Positions 1-8,609 of a stretch of 64,000 nt of DNA are shown piece after piece; within the stretch, counting starts at the first letter, position 1, and each line of letters starts with the position of its first letter. A program made the translations under genes and the position numbers. Below the pieces are notes generated by a model, which was not told the origin of the DNA, searched no databases, and saw only the letters and a list, made by a program, of their open reading frames with translations. The stretch is taken from the NCBI RefSeq assembly GCF_001458315.1, contig NZ_CYRX01000031.1, forward strand, positions 62,001 through 126,000, read 5' to 3'. The DNA is from Thalassobacter stenotrophicus. GTDB taxonomy: Bacteria > Pseudomonadota > Alphaproteobacteria > Rhodobacterales > Rhodobacteraceae.

Positions 1-711
1 CTTTACCACCGTGTCGACGATGCCAAAGGTGTCAAAGAGCGAATAAGTGATGTTGATAATCAGCAGGAAAAAACCAGTGGGCGCCAACAGCGGAAAGGTC
101 ACATCCCAGAACCGCCCCATGGCAGAGGCGTTGTCGATCAACGCCGCCTCGCGCACTGAACGCGGGATGGATTGCAGGCCCGAGAGAAAGAAAATGAAGT
201 TGACCGGCACCTGTTTCCACACTGACGCCAGCACCATGGCAAAAGCGGTGTCGTTAAAGTTCACTCCCACCAGATAGGTGTAGTTAAACATGCCGAAAAA
301 CTGCGTCAGCGGACCCCAGCTTTGGTTGAACATGATCACCGCGATAAAGCCCGCAACAGGCGGTGCCACGGCATAGACCCACATCAACAGGGTGCGGTAC
401 GTCTTGGCGCCGCGCAGGATCTTGTCGGCCTTAACCGCCAACAACAATGCGATCGCAAGAGAGAAAAACGTCACCAGCACCGAGAACACGACAGTGAAGC
501 TCGCGATGCGGTGGTATTCGCGGCTGGTAAATAAATCCGCGTAGTTCTGGAGGCCCACGAAGGTGGACCCAAACCCAAAGGGATCTTGCAAATAGAACGA
601 AGACTGCAGGGCCACGACCGTGGGCCAATAGAAAAAGACTGCGATGATCACGAGCTGCGGCAGCAACAAAAAGACTGGCAGCGATACAGTGGTAAATCCG
701 GCGCGTTTCAT
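1..711 (-). CDS. ugpA: UgpA-type ABC transporter permease, partial
   Basis: Inner-membrane permease of an ABC importer, probably for sn-glycerol-3-phosphate. The reading frame starts at the ATG complementary to 709-711 and stays open to the window edge, so the C-terminus is missing. The translation begins MKRAGFTTVSLPVFLLLPQL, has several hydrophobic segments, and carries an EAA loop (EAALIDNASAMGRFWDV) where the ATPase docks. It lies 72 bp downstream of ugpB on the same strand, which is the usual ugpBAEC order. The substrate is inferred from the UgpB neighbour. Confidence in the permease call is high. Confidence 0.85.
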   Translation of the reverse strand, partial: MKRAGFTTVSLPVFLLLPQLVIIAVFFYWPTVVALQSSFYLQDPFGFGSTFVGLQNYADLFTSREYHRIASFTVVFSVLVTFFSLAIALLLAVKADKILRGAKTYRTLLMWVYAVAPPVAGFIAVIMFNQSWGPLTQFFGMFNYTYLVGVNFNDTAFAMVLASVWKQVPVNFIFFLSGLQSIPRSVREAALIDNASAMGRFWDVTFPLLAPTGFFLLIINITYSLFDTFGIVDTVVK

Positions 712-732
712 GATCCCCTCCGGCAAAAACAT

Positions 733-760
733 GGGCGGCTGCCGTTAGAAGCAGCCGCCC
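733..760 (-). terminator. Intergenic hairpin between ugpB and ugpA
   Basis: A perfect 10-bp stem (GGCGGC core, 733-742 with 751-760) has an 8-nt loop. On the minus strand it is followed by a short T-rich stretch. It sits directly after ugpB and before ugpA, so it probably acts as a partial terminator or a 3' mRNA stabiliser that lets the binding protein be made in excess over the permease. Confidence 0.6.
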
Positions 761-783
761 AATCGAGTTATCGACGACAGGCC

Positions 784-2085
784 TTAGCCTTGGGTCTTGG
801 CAAACCGTGCAAGCAGTTGGTTTGCTTCGGTCTCGATGTTCTGGAACGCGTCCTCAACCGACGTCTCTCCGGTCAGGATACGGCCGTATTCACGGTTCAT
901 CACGTCACGGATTTGCACGTAAAAACCCATGCGGTAGCCGCGTGTGTTGTCGCCTGCGTCGAGGGAAAGCTGCTGGATACCAACCTCGGCTGCGGGCTGC
1001 TCATTGTAGTAGCCCTGCGCCTTGGCCATGTCGTAGGCGGCCTCAGTGATTGGCACATAGCCAGTCTCTTTGTGCCAGAAGACCTGTGTTTCGGGCGACG
1101 ACAGATACTCAAAGAACTTCGCGGTTGCTGCGTTTTCTTCTGCCGAATGACCGGACATGGCGAACAGGGCTGCACCACCGATGAAGGTCTGCGTGGGCTC
1201 TGTGGTCACAGCTTCCCAATAGGGCATGAAGGTGGCCGAGAAATCAAAACCGAGGTCTTTTTTCGCAAGCCCACCGAAGGAGCCCGAAGAGCCGAGCCAG
1301 ATTGCGACTTTGCCTTCTTCAAACGGTGTTTGGTTGTCGCCCCAACCGGTGCCGTACCATTCGAACAGACCGTTTTCTTTCCAGTCGGACAAAGCGGTGA
1401 AGTGTGCCTTGATTGCGTCGTTGTTCACGAGGATCTTGGTGTCCAAACCATCGTAGCCGTTGTCATTCGTGGCGAATGGCAGGTTGTGACGGCTGTGGAA
1501 GTTTTCGGTAAAGATCCAAGGTAGGTGCGATTGCGCCAGCGGGATGTAGCCTGCTTTTGCCAGTGCGGGCGCCGTGGTTTCTTGGAACTCTTCCCATGTC
1601 TTGGGGGCCGAAACGCCAGCCGCTTCCAACGCATCAACATTGTAGTACATGATGGGCGAGGAGGAGTTGAACGGCATGCCGATCATCTTGCCATCGCTGT
1701 CAGCGTAAAAATAGCGCACGCCCGAAATGTAGTCTTCGATGTCAAAGGCAACGCCGTTTTCGGACAACAGGGTTTGCACCGGGATCGTCGCACCCTCGGC
1801 ACCGATCACTGTGGCAGCACCGGCATCAAACACCTGCATGATGTTTGGCTGCTCACCTGCGCGGAATGCGGCGATACCAGCGGTGAGCGTTTCTTCGTAC
1901 GAGCCCTTGAACACGGGGGTCAGCTGAACATCGCCCTGGGAGGCGTTGAAGTTTTCAACCATCTGGTTGACGGTCTCACCCAGCGCGCCACCCATGGCAT
2001 GCCAGAGTTCGATTTCGGTTTGTGCGGTGGCAGCCGTCGTGAGCGCCAAAGACGCAGCAACGCTGATGAGCGTGGTTTTGGACAT
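784..2085 (-). CDS. ugpB: Glycerol-3-phosphate ABC transporter substrate-binding protein
   Basis: Periplasmic binding protein of about 433 residues that delivers glycerol-3-phosphate or its diesters to UgpAE. An N-terminal signal peptide (MSKTTLISVAASLALTTAATA) leads into IELWHAMGGALGETV. UgpB-family signatures follow: YEETLTAGIAAFRAGEQPNI, PFNSSSPIMYYN, and late WHKETGYVPIT. The open frame extends upstream of 2085, but the signal peptide and an upstream GGAAGG favour this ATG. The gene is divergent from the phytase-like gene and precedes ugpA. Ugp systems are classic phosphate-starvation genes, which fits the Pho-box-like repeat in the shared upstream region. Confidence 0.9.
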   Translation of the reverse strand: MSKTTLISVAASLALTTAATAQTEIELWHAMGGALGETVNQMVENFNASQGDVQLTPVFKGSYEETLTAGIAAFRAGEQPNIMQVFDAGAATVIGAEGATIPVQTLLSENGVAFDIEDYISGVRYFYADSDGKMIGMPFNSSSPIMYYNVDALEAAGVSAPKTWEEFQETTAPALAKAGYIPLAQSHLPWIFTENFHSRHNLPFATNDNGYDGLDTKILVNNDAIKAHFTALSDWKENGLFEWYGTGWGDNQTPFEEGKVAIWLGSSGSFGGLAKKDLGFDFSATFMPYWEAVTTEPTQTFIGGAALFAMSGHSAEENAATAKFFEYLSSPETQVFWHKETGYVPITEAAYDMAKAQGYYNEQPAAEVGIQQLSLDAGDNTRGYRMGFYVQIRDVMNREYGRILTGETSVEDAFQNIETEANQLLARFAKTQG

Positions 2086-2320
2086 TCCTGAACCTTCCAT
2101 TGAACAGAGCCTGTCAGGCAAAATTGTGTTGGACAGAAACGGCGACGTGGGGCGGCTGTGGCATTCACGCTGAACCGCTGCCCCAAGCCTCGCTCTGCGC
2201 CGCTGCTCTGAAGCAGCAATGCGAAGGATAGTTAACATTTTTGCAAAGGTTATATGACGGCGGCATATTTCTGCGCCCGCGCCGCGGATCATGGGGAAAG
2301 CGATGCGTAGTTTTACAAAA

Positions 2321-2353
2321 CTGTCTTGCGCCCTTCACCGAACTGTCACCGTA
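2321..2353 (+). promoter_or_regulatory. Candidate Pho box (three 11-bp direct repeats)
   Basis: Three units start exactly 11 bp apart at 2321, 2332 and 2343: CTGTCTTGCGC, CCTTCACCGAA and CTGTCACCGTA. The known PhoB site is built of 11-bp direct repeats with CTGTCAT-like cores. The array ends about 44 bp before the ATG of the phytase-like gene, in the gap shared with divergent ugpB. Binding is inferred from spacing and consensus only. Confidence 0.55.
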
Positions 2354-2396
2354 CCGCTGCACGCGTATTCTGGTTACTAACTGGGGAAAATCTCAA

Positions 2397-4553
2397 ATGA
2401 TCCGTACATTCGCCGTCATGACATCCGTTGTGGCCTTGTCCGCAGGGGTCGCGCACGCCGACGCCTTTAACCGCATCGCCAGCTTTCCAACCCATCTCAA
2501 CAACGCCGACACCAACGCCGAAAGCTCCGCTGAGATTATCAGTGCGACGGCGGATGGCATGACCTTGGTTTATTCCGACAGCCCGCTTGAAGTGATCGGC
2601 CTGATCGACATCTCCGATCCTGCAAACCCACAGCCCAAAGGCAACATCGCCGTAGGGGGTGAGCCAACGGCTGTGTCCATCATCGGCAACACGGCGTTCG
2701 TGGGTGTGAATACCTCCGAAAGCTTCACGAACCCTTCGGGCATGGTAAAGGCGTTTGACCTAACCACCCTGCAAGAGACCGCAGCCTGTGATCTGGGTGG
2801 CCAGCCGGATTCCACCGCCGCCGCACCGGACGGATCGTTCATCGCCGTCGCCATTGAGAACGAGCGTGACGAAGACCTCGGCGATGGCCGCGTCGGTCAG
2901 ATGCCCGGCGGTTTCCTTGTGACTGTGGACGTAGCCAACGGCAGCCTCGACTGTAACACGGTGAACGTCATCGACGTGACCGGGTTGGCCGATGTTGCCC
3001 CGCAGGACCCAGAGCCTGAGTTTGTCGACATCAACGCAGAGGGCGAGATCGTCGTCACCCTGCAAGAAAACAACCACATCGTCGTCGCCACCAAAGACGG
3101 CGTGCTGAGCCATTTCTCCGCTGGTGCGGTTGATCTGGAGAACATCGACGCCACCGACGAACGGGCCGCGTTGATTTTTAACGAAAGCCAACCCGGTCGC
3201 CTGCGCGAACCGGACGCTGTGCAATGGATCGACGACACGCATTTTGCAATCGCCAACGAAGGCGACATGGATGGCGGAACGCGCGGTTGGTCAATCTTTA
3301 GCCAAGACGGCACGCTGGTCTATGAAAACGGCACCAGCTTTGAACATTCCATCGTTGAGGTCGGTCATTATCCTGACAAACGCTCCGACAGTAAGGGTGT
3401 GGAACCCGAAGGCATGGAATTCGGTGTCTTTGGCAACACGCCGATGGCCTTTATCCTCGCAGAGCGGTCCTCCATCGTGGGTGTCTATGACCTGAGCGAC
3501 CCTGCGGCCCCAACGCTGGAACAGCTTCTGCCCAGCGGCGTCGGCCCAGAGGGCGCCGTCGCGATCCCGTCGCGCAACCTGTTTGTCACGGCCAACGAGG
3601 TTGATCTGATCGAAGACGGCGGCGTGCGCAGCCACGTGATGATCTATGAGTTGCAAGACGCCGCCCCCGCCTACCCACAGCTGACATCGGCCGGTGCCGA
3701 CCAGCTGATCGGTTGGGGTGCGATTTCGGGCATGGTTGCGGATCAAGACGGCATCGTTTGGGCCGTCAACGACAGCTTCTATGGCTTCCAACCCACGATC
3801 TTTAAGATCGACACCAAGACCACTCCGGCCACCATCGTGGATGCACTGCCCGTGACCCGTCAAAACGGTCAAGCGGCCCAGCAGATCGACATGGAGGGGA
3901 TCACCCTTGACGGCGAAGGCGGCTTTTTTATCGCCTCTGAGGGGCGTACGGACCGCGTTATTCCCCATGCGATCTACCATGTGGACGCCAGCGGTGAGAT
4001 CCAGTTCCGCTCGGGTGAAATCGGTCTGCCACCCGAGTTGATGGCGGTTGAGCGTCGCTTTGGCTTTGAGGGGATTACCAAGGTTGGGGACACCCTGTGG
4101 ATGGCCGTGCAGCGCGAATGGGCGGATGACCCCAAGGATCACGTGAAACTGGTGGCCTATAACCTTGAGACAAAGGAATGGGGCGCGGTTCACTACCCCA
4201 AGGCGGCCCCTGACACGGGCTGGGTCGGCCTGTCGGAAATCGTGGCACATGGCGACTACATTTATGTCGTCGAACGCGACAACCAGATCGGGGCCGCGGC
4301 GGTCACCAAAAAGGTCTATCGCATCCCAGCCGAACAAATGGTCCCTGCCCCCTTGGGCGGCGCGCTGCCTGTCGTGACCAAAGAAGAAGTGCGCGACCTG
4401 ATCCCTGATCTGTTGGCCCTGAACGGCTATGTCGTGGACAAGGTCGAAGGCTTGGCAATCTTTGAGGACGGCACCGCATGGATCAGCACCGACAACGACG
4501 GTGTAGATGACAGCTCTGGTGAGACGTACTTCTGGTCCCCCGGTAAGTTCTGA
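2397..4553 (+). CDS. Secreted esterase-like phytase-family protein
   Basis: Exported protein of about 718 residues. The ATG at 2397 gives a signal peptide (MIRTFAVMTSVVALSAGVAHA); the frame is open further upstream but that part looks non-coding. The N-terminal half resembles a beta-propeller with LVIVD-like repeats (VIGLIDISDPANPQPKG, VGVYDLSDPAAPTLEQL). The C-terminal half resembles the esterase-like activity of phytase family (DMEGITLDGEGGFFIASEGR, FEGITKVGDTLWMAVQRE). Such proteins are thought to release phosphate from organic phosphoesters outside the cytoplasm; the exact substrate is unknown. The gene is single, ends at a hairpin terminator, and has a Pho-box-like array upstream. Confidence 0.8.
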   Translation: MIRTFAVMTSVVALSAGVAHADAFNRIASFPTHLNNADTNAESSAEIISATADGMTLVYSDSPLEVIGLIDISDPANPQPKGNIAVGGEPTAVSIIGNTAFVGVNTSESFTNPSGMVKAFDLTTLQETAACDLGGQPDSTAAAPDGSFIAVAIENERDEDLGDGRVGQMPGGFLVTVDVANGSLDCNTVNVIDVTGLADVAPQDPEPEFVDINAEGEIVVTLQENNHIVVATKDGVLSHFSAGAVDLENIDATDERAALIFNESQPGRLREPDAVQWIDDTHFAIANEGDMDGGTRGWSIFSQDGTLVYENGTSFEHSIVEVGHYPDKRSDSKGVEPEGMEFGVFGNTPMAFILAERSSIVGVYDLSDPAAPTLEQLLPSGVGPEGAVAIPSRNLFVTANEVDLIEDGGVRSHVMIYELQDAAPAYPQLTSAGADQLIGWGAISGMVADQDGIVWAVNDSFYGFQPTIFKIDTKTTPATIVDALPVTRQNGQAAQQIDMEGITLDGEGGFFIASEGRTDRVIPHAIYHVDASGEIQFRSGEIGLPPELMAVERRFGFEGITKVGDTLWMAVQREWADDPKDHVKLVAYNLETKEWGAVHYPKAAPDTGWVGLSEIVAHGDYIYVVERDNQIGAAAVTKKVYRIPAEQMVPAPLGGALPVVTKEEVRDLIPDLLALNGYVVDKVEGLAIFEDGTAWISTDNDGVDDSSGETYFWSPGKF

Positions 4554-4572
4554 TCTGAACCCCCATCAAACG

Positions 4573-4607
4573 AAATGCGCCGGTGGTCCCCCGCCGGCGC
4601 ATTTTTT
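4573..4607. terminator. Bidirectional intrinsic terminator
   Basis: AAATGCGCCGG and CCGGCGCATTTTTT form a GC-rich hairpin flanked by an A run on one side and a T run on the other. It lies between the convergent ends of the phytase-like gene and the GNAT gene, so it can stop transcription from both sides. Confidence 0.8.
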
Positions 4608-4645
4608 GTTGGTCAATAGTAGGGGGTTCGGCATCAAATCGCCTC

Positions 4646-5101
4646 TTAGGTGTCTGATCCTGCTTTGTATTCGACAAAAACCCGCTCGGCGTCGCGCATC
4701 AGGATTTTGAAACCCATCCGCAGGTAAAACCGCAGTGCATCTGGATTGGTACTCAACACGCGCAGCCTAACGGGCAGGTTCATGGACGCCGCCAGTTCAA
4801 TCTTTTGCCGCAGCAAACCCGCGCCAATCCAGCGATTGCGAATTTCCTCGGCAAGATAGAGCTTGGTGATCAAAAGCGCCTCTGGCCGTGGCTCACCGGC
4901 AATGCAACCGACGGTTTGGCCCGTTATCACCACCATCTCATGGCCCGCGACCACAAGGCTATCGGCCGTGGCAGAGGGCCGCCATTCACCCCACAGGGCT
5001 ACGGCATAGTCGCGCATGCAGGCTTCTTCGAGCCGCGGGATTACCGCGGCATCGTCCGGCGTGGCGGACCGCAGTGTGACGTTGGTCGGCCTAGCCGCCA
5101 T
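4646..5101 (-). CDS. GNAT-family N-acetyltransferase
   Basis: About 151 residues with a GNAT fold. Early residues TLRSATPDDAAVIPRLEEAC fit strand and helix 1. LYLAEEIRNRWIGAGLL stands at the acetyl-CoA motif A position, and VLSTNPDALRFYLRMGF is the typical motif B ending. The ATG at 5101 overlaps the end of the hexapeptide transferase by 11 nt, so it is the last gene of the phosphonate operon. An aminophosphonate acetyltransferase role (PhnO-like) is possible by context only; its substrate cannot be told from the sequence. Confidence 0.75.
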   Translation of the reverse strand: MAARPTNVTLRSATPDDAAVIPRLEEACMRDYAVALWGEWRPSATADSLVVAGHEMVVITGQTVGCIAGEPRPEALLITKLYLAEEIRNRWIGAGLLRQKIELAASMNLPVRLRVLSTNPDALRFYLRMGFKILMRDAERVFVEYKAGSDT

Positions 5102-5708
5102 AGCGTTCGAGGAACGCCTCAACCTCTAGCCTGCGGAAATCCTCAAGCGCTGTGCGCAGGCGGTCATGGGACCAATCCCACCACCCAAGCGCGATCAAAC
5201 GGTCCGCGATATCGCGCGGCTGGCGCAGACGCAGGGGCGTGGCGGGGGTGCCCGCAACAATGGTGTAGGGGTCCACGTCTTTGGTCACGACCGCGCCTGA
5301 GGCCACAACCGCCCCGTGGCCCAAGGTCACCTCCGGCTTGACCATCGCGCCTGCACCGATCCACGTATCGTGCCCGATGTGGGCTATGCGCGACTTGCGC
5401 TGCGCGAAAAAGGCCCGGTCGCGTGTAGCATCATCCCAATAGTCGTCTGAGCGATACAGGAAATGGTGGCAGGCCGCGGTGTCCAGAGGATGATCTGTGG
5501 CACCGATCCGCGAAAAGGCAGCGATATTGGCAAATTTGCCGATCCGAGCATTGGCGATATCCGCATAGCGGTCGCAATAGCTGTAGTCACCAAAGGTCGA
5601 ATGCGCGATACGGCTGCCTTTGCCGATCTCGACATAAGCACCGAAATGGCTGTCGGTGATTTCACATTCGAGATGCACAAAAGGAATATCCGCAGAAAGC
5701 CGCGCCAT
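5091..5708 (-). CDS. Phosphonate-metabolism hexapeptide-repeat transferase
   Basis: About 205 residues of left-handed beta-helix acetyltransferase type. Hexapeptide repeats run through the protein (IGKGSRIAHSTFGDYSYCDRYA; IGHDTWIGAGAMVKPEVTLG; VVASGAVVTKDVDPYTIVAG). It resembles the TIGR03308 family, which is associated with C-P lyase and phosphonate operons. The ATG at 5708 is preferred; an in-frame TTG lies slightly upstream. It starts 2 nt after the SDR stop, so translation is probably coupled. Its biochemical role in phosphonate metabolism is not well established. Confidence 0.8.
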   Translation of the reverse strand: MARLSADIPFVHLECEITDSHFGAYVEIGKGSRIAHSTFGDYSYCDRYADIANARIGKFANIAAFSRIGATDHPLDTAACHHFLYRSDDYWDDATRDRAFFAQRKSRIAHIGHDTWIGAGAMVKPEVTLGHGAVVASGAVVTKDVDPYTIVAGTPATPLRLRQPRDIADRLIALGWWDWSHDRLRTALEDFRRLEVEAFLERYGG

Positions 5709-5710
5709 AA

Positions 5711-6352
5711 TCAAAATGCCCTTTCTTCACCGGTAAAGCGAAAGAACTTTCCGGTGTCTTTGATCGTAAGTCTGTCCGCGATCGCGAGCAGGCCTTGCGC
5801 CACGGTGTCCGGGTCATCCTCCGCGTCTGGGCCGCCCATATCGGTACGTACCCAGCCCGGATCGACCAAGGCCACGGGGATGTTTTCAAGCTCCAGCGCG
5901 GTGGCCAACCCCTGCATCACTTTGTTCAAAGCGGCCTTTGAGGCGCGATAGGCGATCCTGTCGGCCTTGCGGTATCCCATCCATGCCATCTGTGAGGACA
6001 CCGACAGAATTTTCGGTGCGGCGCTTTGCCGAAGTCGCGGCAGCACGGCTTGGACCACCGCCAGCGGCGCCATCGCGTTTACGGTCATGGTGTGCGCAAA
6101 GCCCGCAAAGTCCATATCCAGCGGCGATTGCCGGGCTGGGGTGATCACGCCCGCGTTGTTGACCAAAATGTCCACTGGCCCCAGACCGACCAGTTGATGC
6201 GCGATGGTTGTCGGCTCATCAAGGTTGAGCCGCCAAGTGCCCCCGCGCCCATCCCGCGTGGTGCCGATGGGGGTGTGACCCATGGCCTGAGCCGCCTGAA
6301 ACAGCGCCCGTCCAAGGCCACGGTTCGCCCCCGTGATCAGGATATTGGCCAT
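5711..6352 (-). CDS. Short-chain dehydrogenase/reductase (phosphonate operon)
   Basis: About 213 residues with an NAD(P)-binding Rossmann fold. It shows the TGANRGLGRALF cofactor motif, DILVNNAGVI, a catalytic Ser in ILSVSSQMAWMGY, and a YRASKAALNKV motif with catalytic Tyr and Lys. The ATG at 6352 is chosen, with a GTG three bases upstream as an alternative. It follows phnE2 with essentially no gap. The substrate is unknown; membership of the phn operon suggests action on a phosphonate side group or breakdown product. Confidence 0.75.
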   Translation of the reverse strand: MANILITGANRGLGRALFQAAQAMGHTPIGTTRDGRGGTWRLNLDEPTTIAHQLVGLGPVDILVNNAGVITPARQSPLDMDFAGFAHTMTVNAMAPLAVVQAVLPRLRQSAAPKILSVSSQMAWMGYRKADRIAYRASKAALNKVMQGLATALELENIPVALVDPGWVRTDMGGPDAEDDPDTVAQGLLAIADRLTIKDTGKFFRFTGEERAF

Positions 6353-6355
6353 CAC

Positions 6356-7669
6356 TCAGTCCTTGCGGCCAATCAACTTGGCCCGCAGCCAGCCCGAGAA
6401 CCAATCCATGAACATCACCATCGCGATCACGAGAACGATGTAATAGGCCACTTCTTCCCAGTCCTTTTGGGTTTGGATCGCTTGGGTCAGCATCAAGCCG
6501 ATGCCGCCGCCCGTGATAGCCCCGATGATCGTGGCAGAACGTGTGTTGGATTCGAGGAAGTAGAGGATTTGCGCCAGCAGCACAGGCACCACCTGTGGGA
6601 TCACGCCAAAACGGTACCGCTGCAACGGCTTGGCCCCGGTAGAGGTCACGCCCTCAATCTGCTTTTGGTCGACGTTTTCCAACGCCTCAGAGAAGATTTT
6701 ACCAAAAGTCCCTGTGTCTGTGATCAGGATTGCCAGCGCGCCGGTCAAAGGCCCCGGCCCAAAGGCACGCGCCAAAACGACCGTCCAGATCAACGCGTCC
6801 ACGCCGCGCACGAAATCAAACACCCGGCGGGTAGCGGCCCGCACCACCATGATCGGCGAAAACCGCTTTGCCGCGACAAAGGCCAACGGCAGCGCCAGCA
6901 TGGCCGCCCCCATCGTGCCCAGAAACGCCATCAGGATCGTTTCACCAATTGCCCAAGCAACATCCCTGTGGCGCCACATCTTGTTGTTCCACCAGTCCGT
7001 AACTGCGCCCGCCACGTTCGAGCGGCTTGGATCCAATTGCTCTCCGAACAATATCTCGGTCACACCGTGGCCGTGATAAGGGCTGTCGAGGGTGAACCAG
7101 AACAGCTCCCACCCGGGGAAGTAATTGAACACTTCGGTCCGCGCGCCGGTCAGGGTGATCCGACCTTCGGGCGTGGTGATCCCGATGCGCCGCTTGGAGG
7201 CTGAGATCCAATCGGGCAAATCCGCAGGCAGGTTCGTCGTCAGGCTGCGGCCCTCGGCCTGCACCTCGATCATCGGAAAGCCCGGGATTTCGACCTCGGT
7301 CCGGTTGTTCGGCAGGTAACGCACAATGTGATCCGCACCTAGATCAATGGTGATGATCTCATCACCGGTCACCCAATCGGGACGTTCGCCTTCGGGATAG
7401 CGGCCTTTCCGCTCGCCCTCCACGGCATAGTCGATTTCGCCGGTGCGATTGTTTCGGGTGACATGCACCTTATGGGACCAACTGTCCGAAAACAGTGTCA
7501 CGGCTTTTTCAAGGCTCGCGCGCTGCGCCAGCCCCGGCAGGTCAAACGCGAAAAAGATATAGATGAAGTAAACCGCGATTACGGCAGGAATACTAAAGCC
7601 GATCAGACGCTTGCGGCGAAACAGGTTGGCCGCGTGCTCTTTGGTAAGGGTTAGGTCTGCGGTGGTCAT
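6356..7669 (-). CDS. phnE: Phosphonate ABC transporter permease, PhnE type (second copy)
   Basis: Inner-membrane permease of 437 residues, longer than a usual PhnE because of a soluble domain of about 200 residues after the first membrane helix (IGFSIPAVIAVYFIYIFFAF). The permease core follows, with an EAA-like loop (EALENVDQKQIEGVTSTGAK) and the ending LTQAIQTQKDWEEVAYYIVLVIAMVM. The start overlaps the phnE1 stop by 4 nt (ATGA). Paired phnE genes are common in alphaproteobacterial phn operons, and the two subunits probably form a heterodimer. Confidence 0.88.
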   Translation of the reverse strand: MTTADLTLTKEHAANLFRRKRLIGFSIPAVIAVYFIYIFFAFDLPGLAQRASLEKAVTLFSDSWSHKVHVTRNNRTGEIDYAVEGERKGRYPEGERPDWVTGDEIITIDLGADHIVRYLPNNRTEVEIPGFPMIEVQAEGRSLTTNLPADLPDWISASKRRIGITTPEGRITLTGARTEVFNYFPGWELFWFTLDSPYHGHGVTEILFGEQLDPSRSNVAGAVTDWWNNKMWRHRDVAWAIGETILMAFLGTMGAAMLALPLAFVAAKRFSPIMVVRAATRRVFDFVRGVDALIWTVVLARAFGPGPLTGALAILITDTGTFGKIFSEALENVDQKQIEGVTSTGAKPLQRYRFGVIPQVVPVLLAQILYFLESNTRSATIIGAITGGGIGLMLTQAIQTQKDWEEVAYYIVLVIAMVMFMDWFSGWLRAKLIGRKD

Positions 7670-8544
7670 TGGCCTTGGCCTTCGGTCAGTCGGTTGCGGT
7701 AGTGGCTCGAGATTTGATCAAAAAAGACGATGGTGCCGAACAGCAGGATAAAGATCGCGGCCGCCTCATCAAAACGGCCCGGTCCCCACGCCATTGCGTT
7801 GCGCAGCTCATAACCCAGACCGCCTGCGCCCACGAAGCCAAGGATCGCAGAAGCGCGAATGTTGACCTCAAACCGCAGCAGCGAATAGCTGACGTAGTTC
7901 GGTGCGACCTGCGGCAGAACCCCCAACAGCATCCGTTGCGACCACGTCGCTCCAGTTGAGGCCAAGCCTTCGACAGGTTTGAGGTCGGCGTTTTCGGCCA
8001 CCTCAGAGAACATCTTGCCAAGGGCACCGGCCGTGTGGATCGCAATCGCGATCATCGCAGGCACCGGTCCGCCCCCCATCACAAAGATCAGCATCAAAGC
8101 GATCACGATTTCAGGCACCGCGCGCATGATGTCGGAAATCCGGCGAAACAGCGGGATCAACCGCGGCCATTTGGCCAGGCCGCGCGTCCCGAGTAGCGAC
8201 AAAAACAACCCACCCAACGCCCCGATCAACGTGGAGACAGCGGCGATATTGATCGTCTCGACAAGTGCGGGGAAATATTTGGCCACCAGCCCGGGCAACT
8301 CGGCCCGCTTTTCCCACGCCTCAGACAGAACATCGGCCGGATAATCACCGATCTGGTGCAACCCGTCCCAGAACCCGCCTGCATTGCGATCATCGGCGAC
8401 GTTGAACCCCGAGACCATCAACAGCACAAAAATCAACAGCGTCAGCCCGCCATATAACCTGCGGCGCTTCACTTGGGCGGTGTAACTAGATTGAATGGAG
8501 TCCACAGTTATCGGCGTGGAGCCTCCTAAGGTCGCGTCTAACAT
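7666..8544 (-). CDS. phnE: Phosphonate ABC transporter permease, PhnE type (first copy)
   Basis: About 292 residues. A membrane helix lies near residues 35-55 (LYGGLTLLIFVLLMVSGF). Later helices and the EAA-type loop (EVAENADLKPVEGLASTGAT) lead to GFVGAGGLGYELRNAMAW, a hallmark of PhnE permeases. The ATG at 8544 has GGGGA upstream; a start at 8580 is possible but adds residues that overlap the hairpin after phnD. It is separated from phnD by that hairpin and overlaps phnE2 by 4 nt. Confidence 0.88.
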   Translation of the reverse strand: MLDATLGGSTPITVDSIQSSYTAQVKRRRLYGGLTLLIFVLLMVSGFNVADDRNAGGFWDGLHQIGDYPADVLSEAWEKRAELPGLVAKYFPALVETINIAAVSTLIGALGGLFLSLLGTRGLAKWPRLIPLFRRISDIMRAVPEIVIALMLIFVMGGGPVPAMIAIAIHTAGALGKMFSEVAENADLKPVEGLASTGATWSQRMLLGVLPQVAPNYVSYSLLRFEVNIRASAILGFVGAGGLGYELRNAMAWGPGRFDEAAAIFILLFGTIVFFDQISSHYRNRLTEGQGQ

Positions 8545-8566
8545 CGCTGGTCCCCGGATAAGAAAA

Positions 8567-8593
8567 ACCGGCGGCCCCAATGGCGCCGCCGGT
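8567..8593 (-). terminator. Hairpin between phnD and phnE1
   Basis: A perfect 9-bp stem (ACCGGCGGC with GCCGCCGGT) has a 9-nt loop and is followed on the minus strand by TTTTTCTT. It lies immediately after the phnD stop. It has the form of an intrinsic terminator; partial read-through would favour PhnD over the permeases. Confidence 0.7.
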
Positions 8594-8609
8594 CAATTGA
8601 CAAAGTGGA

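Noticed and set aside
586-1524. Long plus-strand open frame opposite ugpB
   Set aside because: It lies fully antisense to a clear UgpB gene, and its translation has no domain pattern; it follows from codon bias of the real gene.
3291-4337. 348-codon minus-strand frame opposite the phytase-like gene
   Set aside because: Mirror of a high-GC gene, with no signal peptide or family motif.
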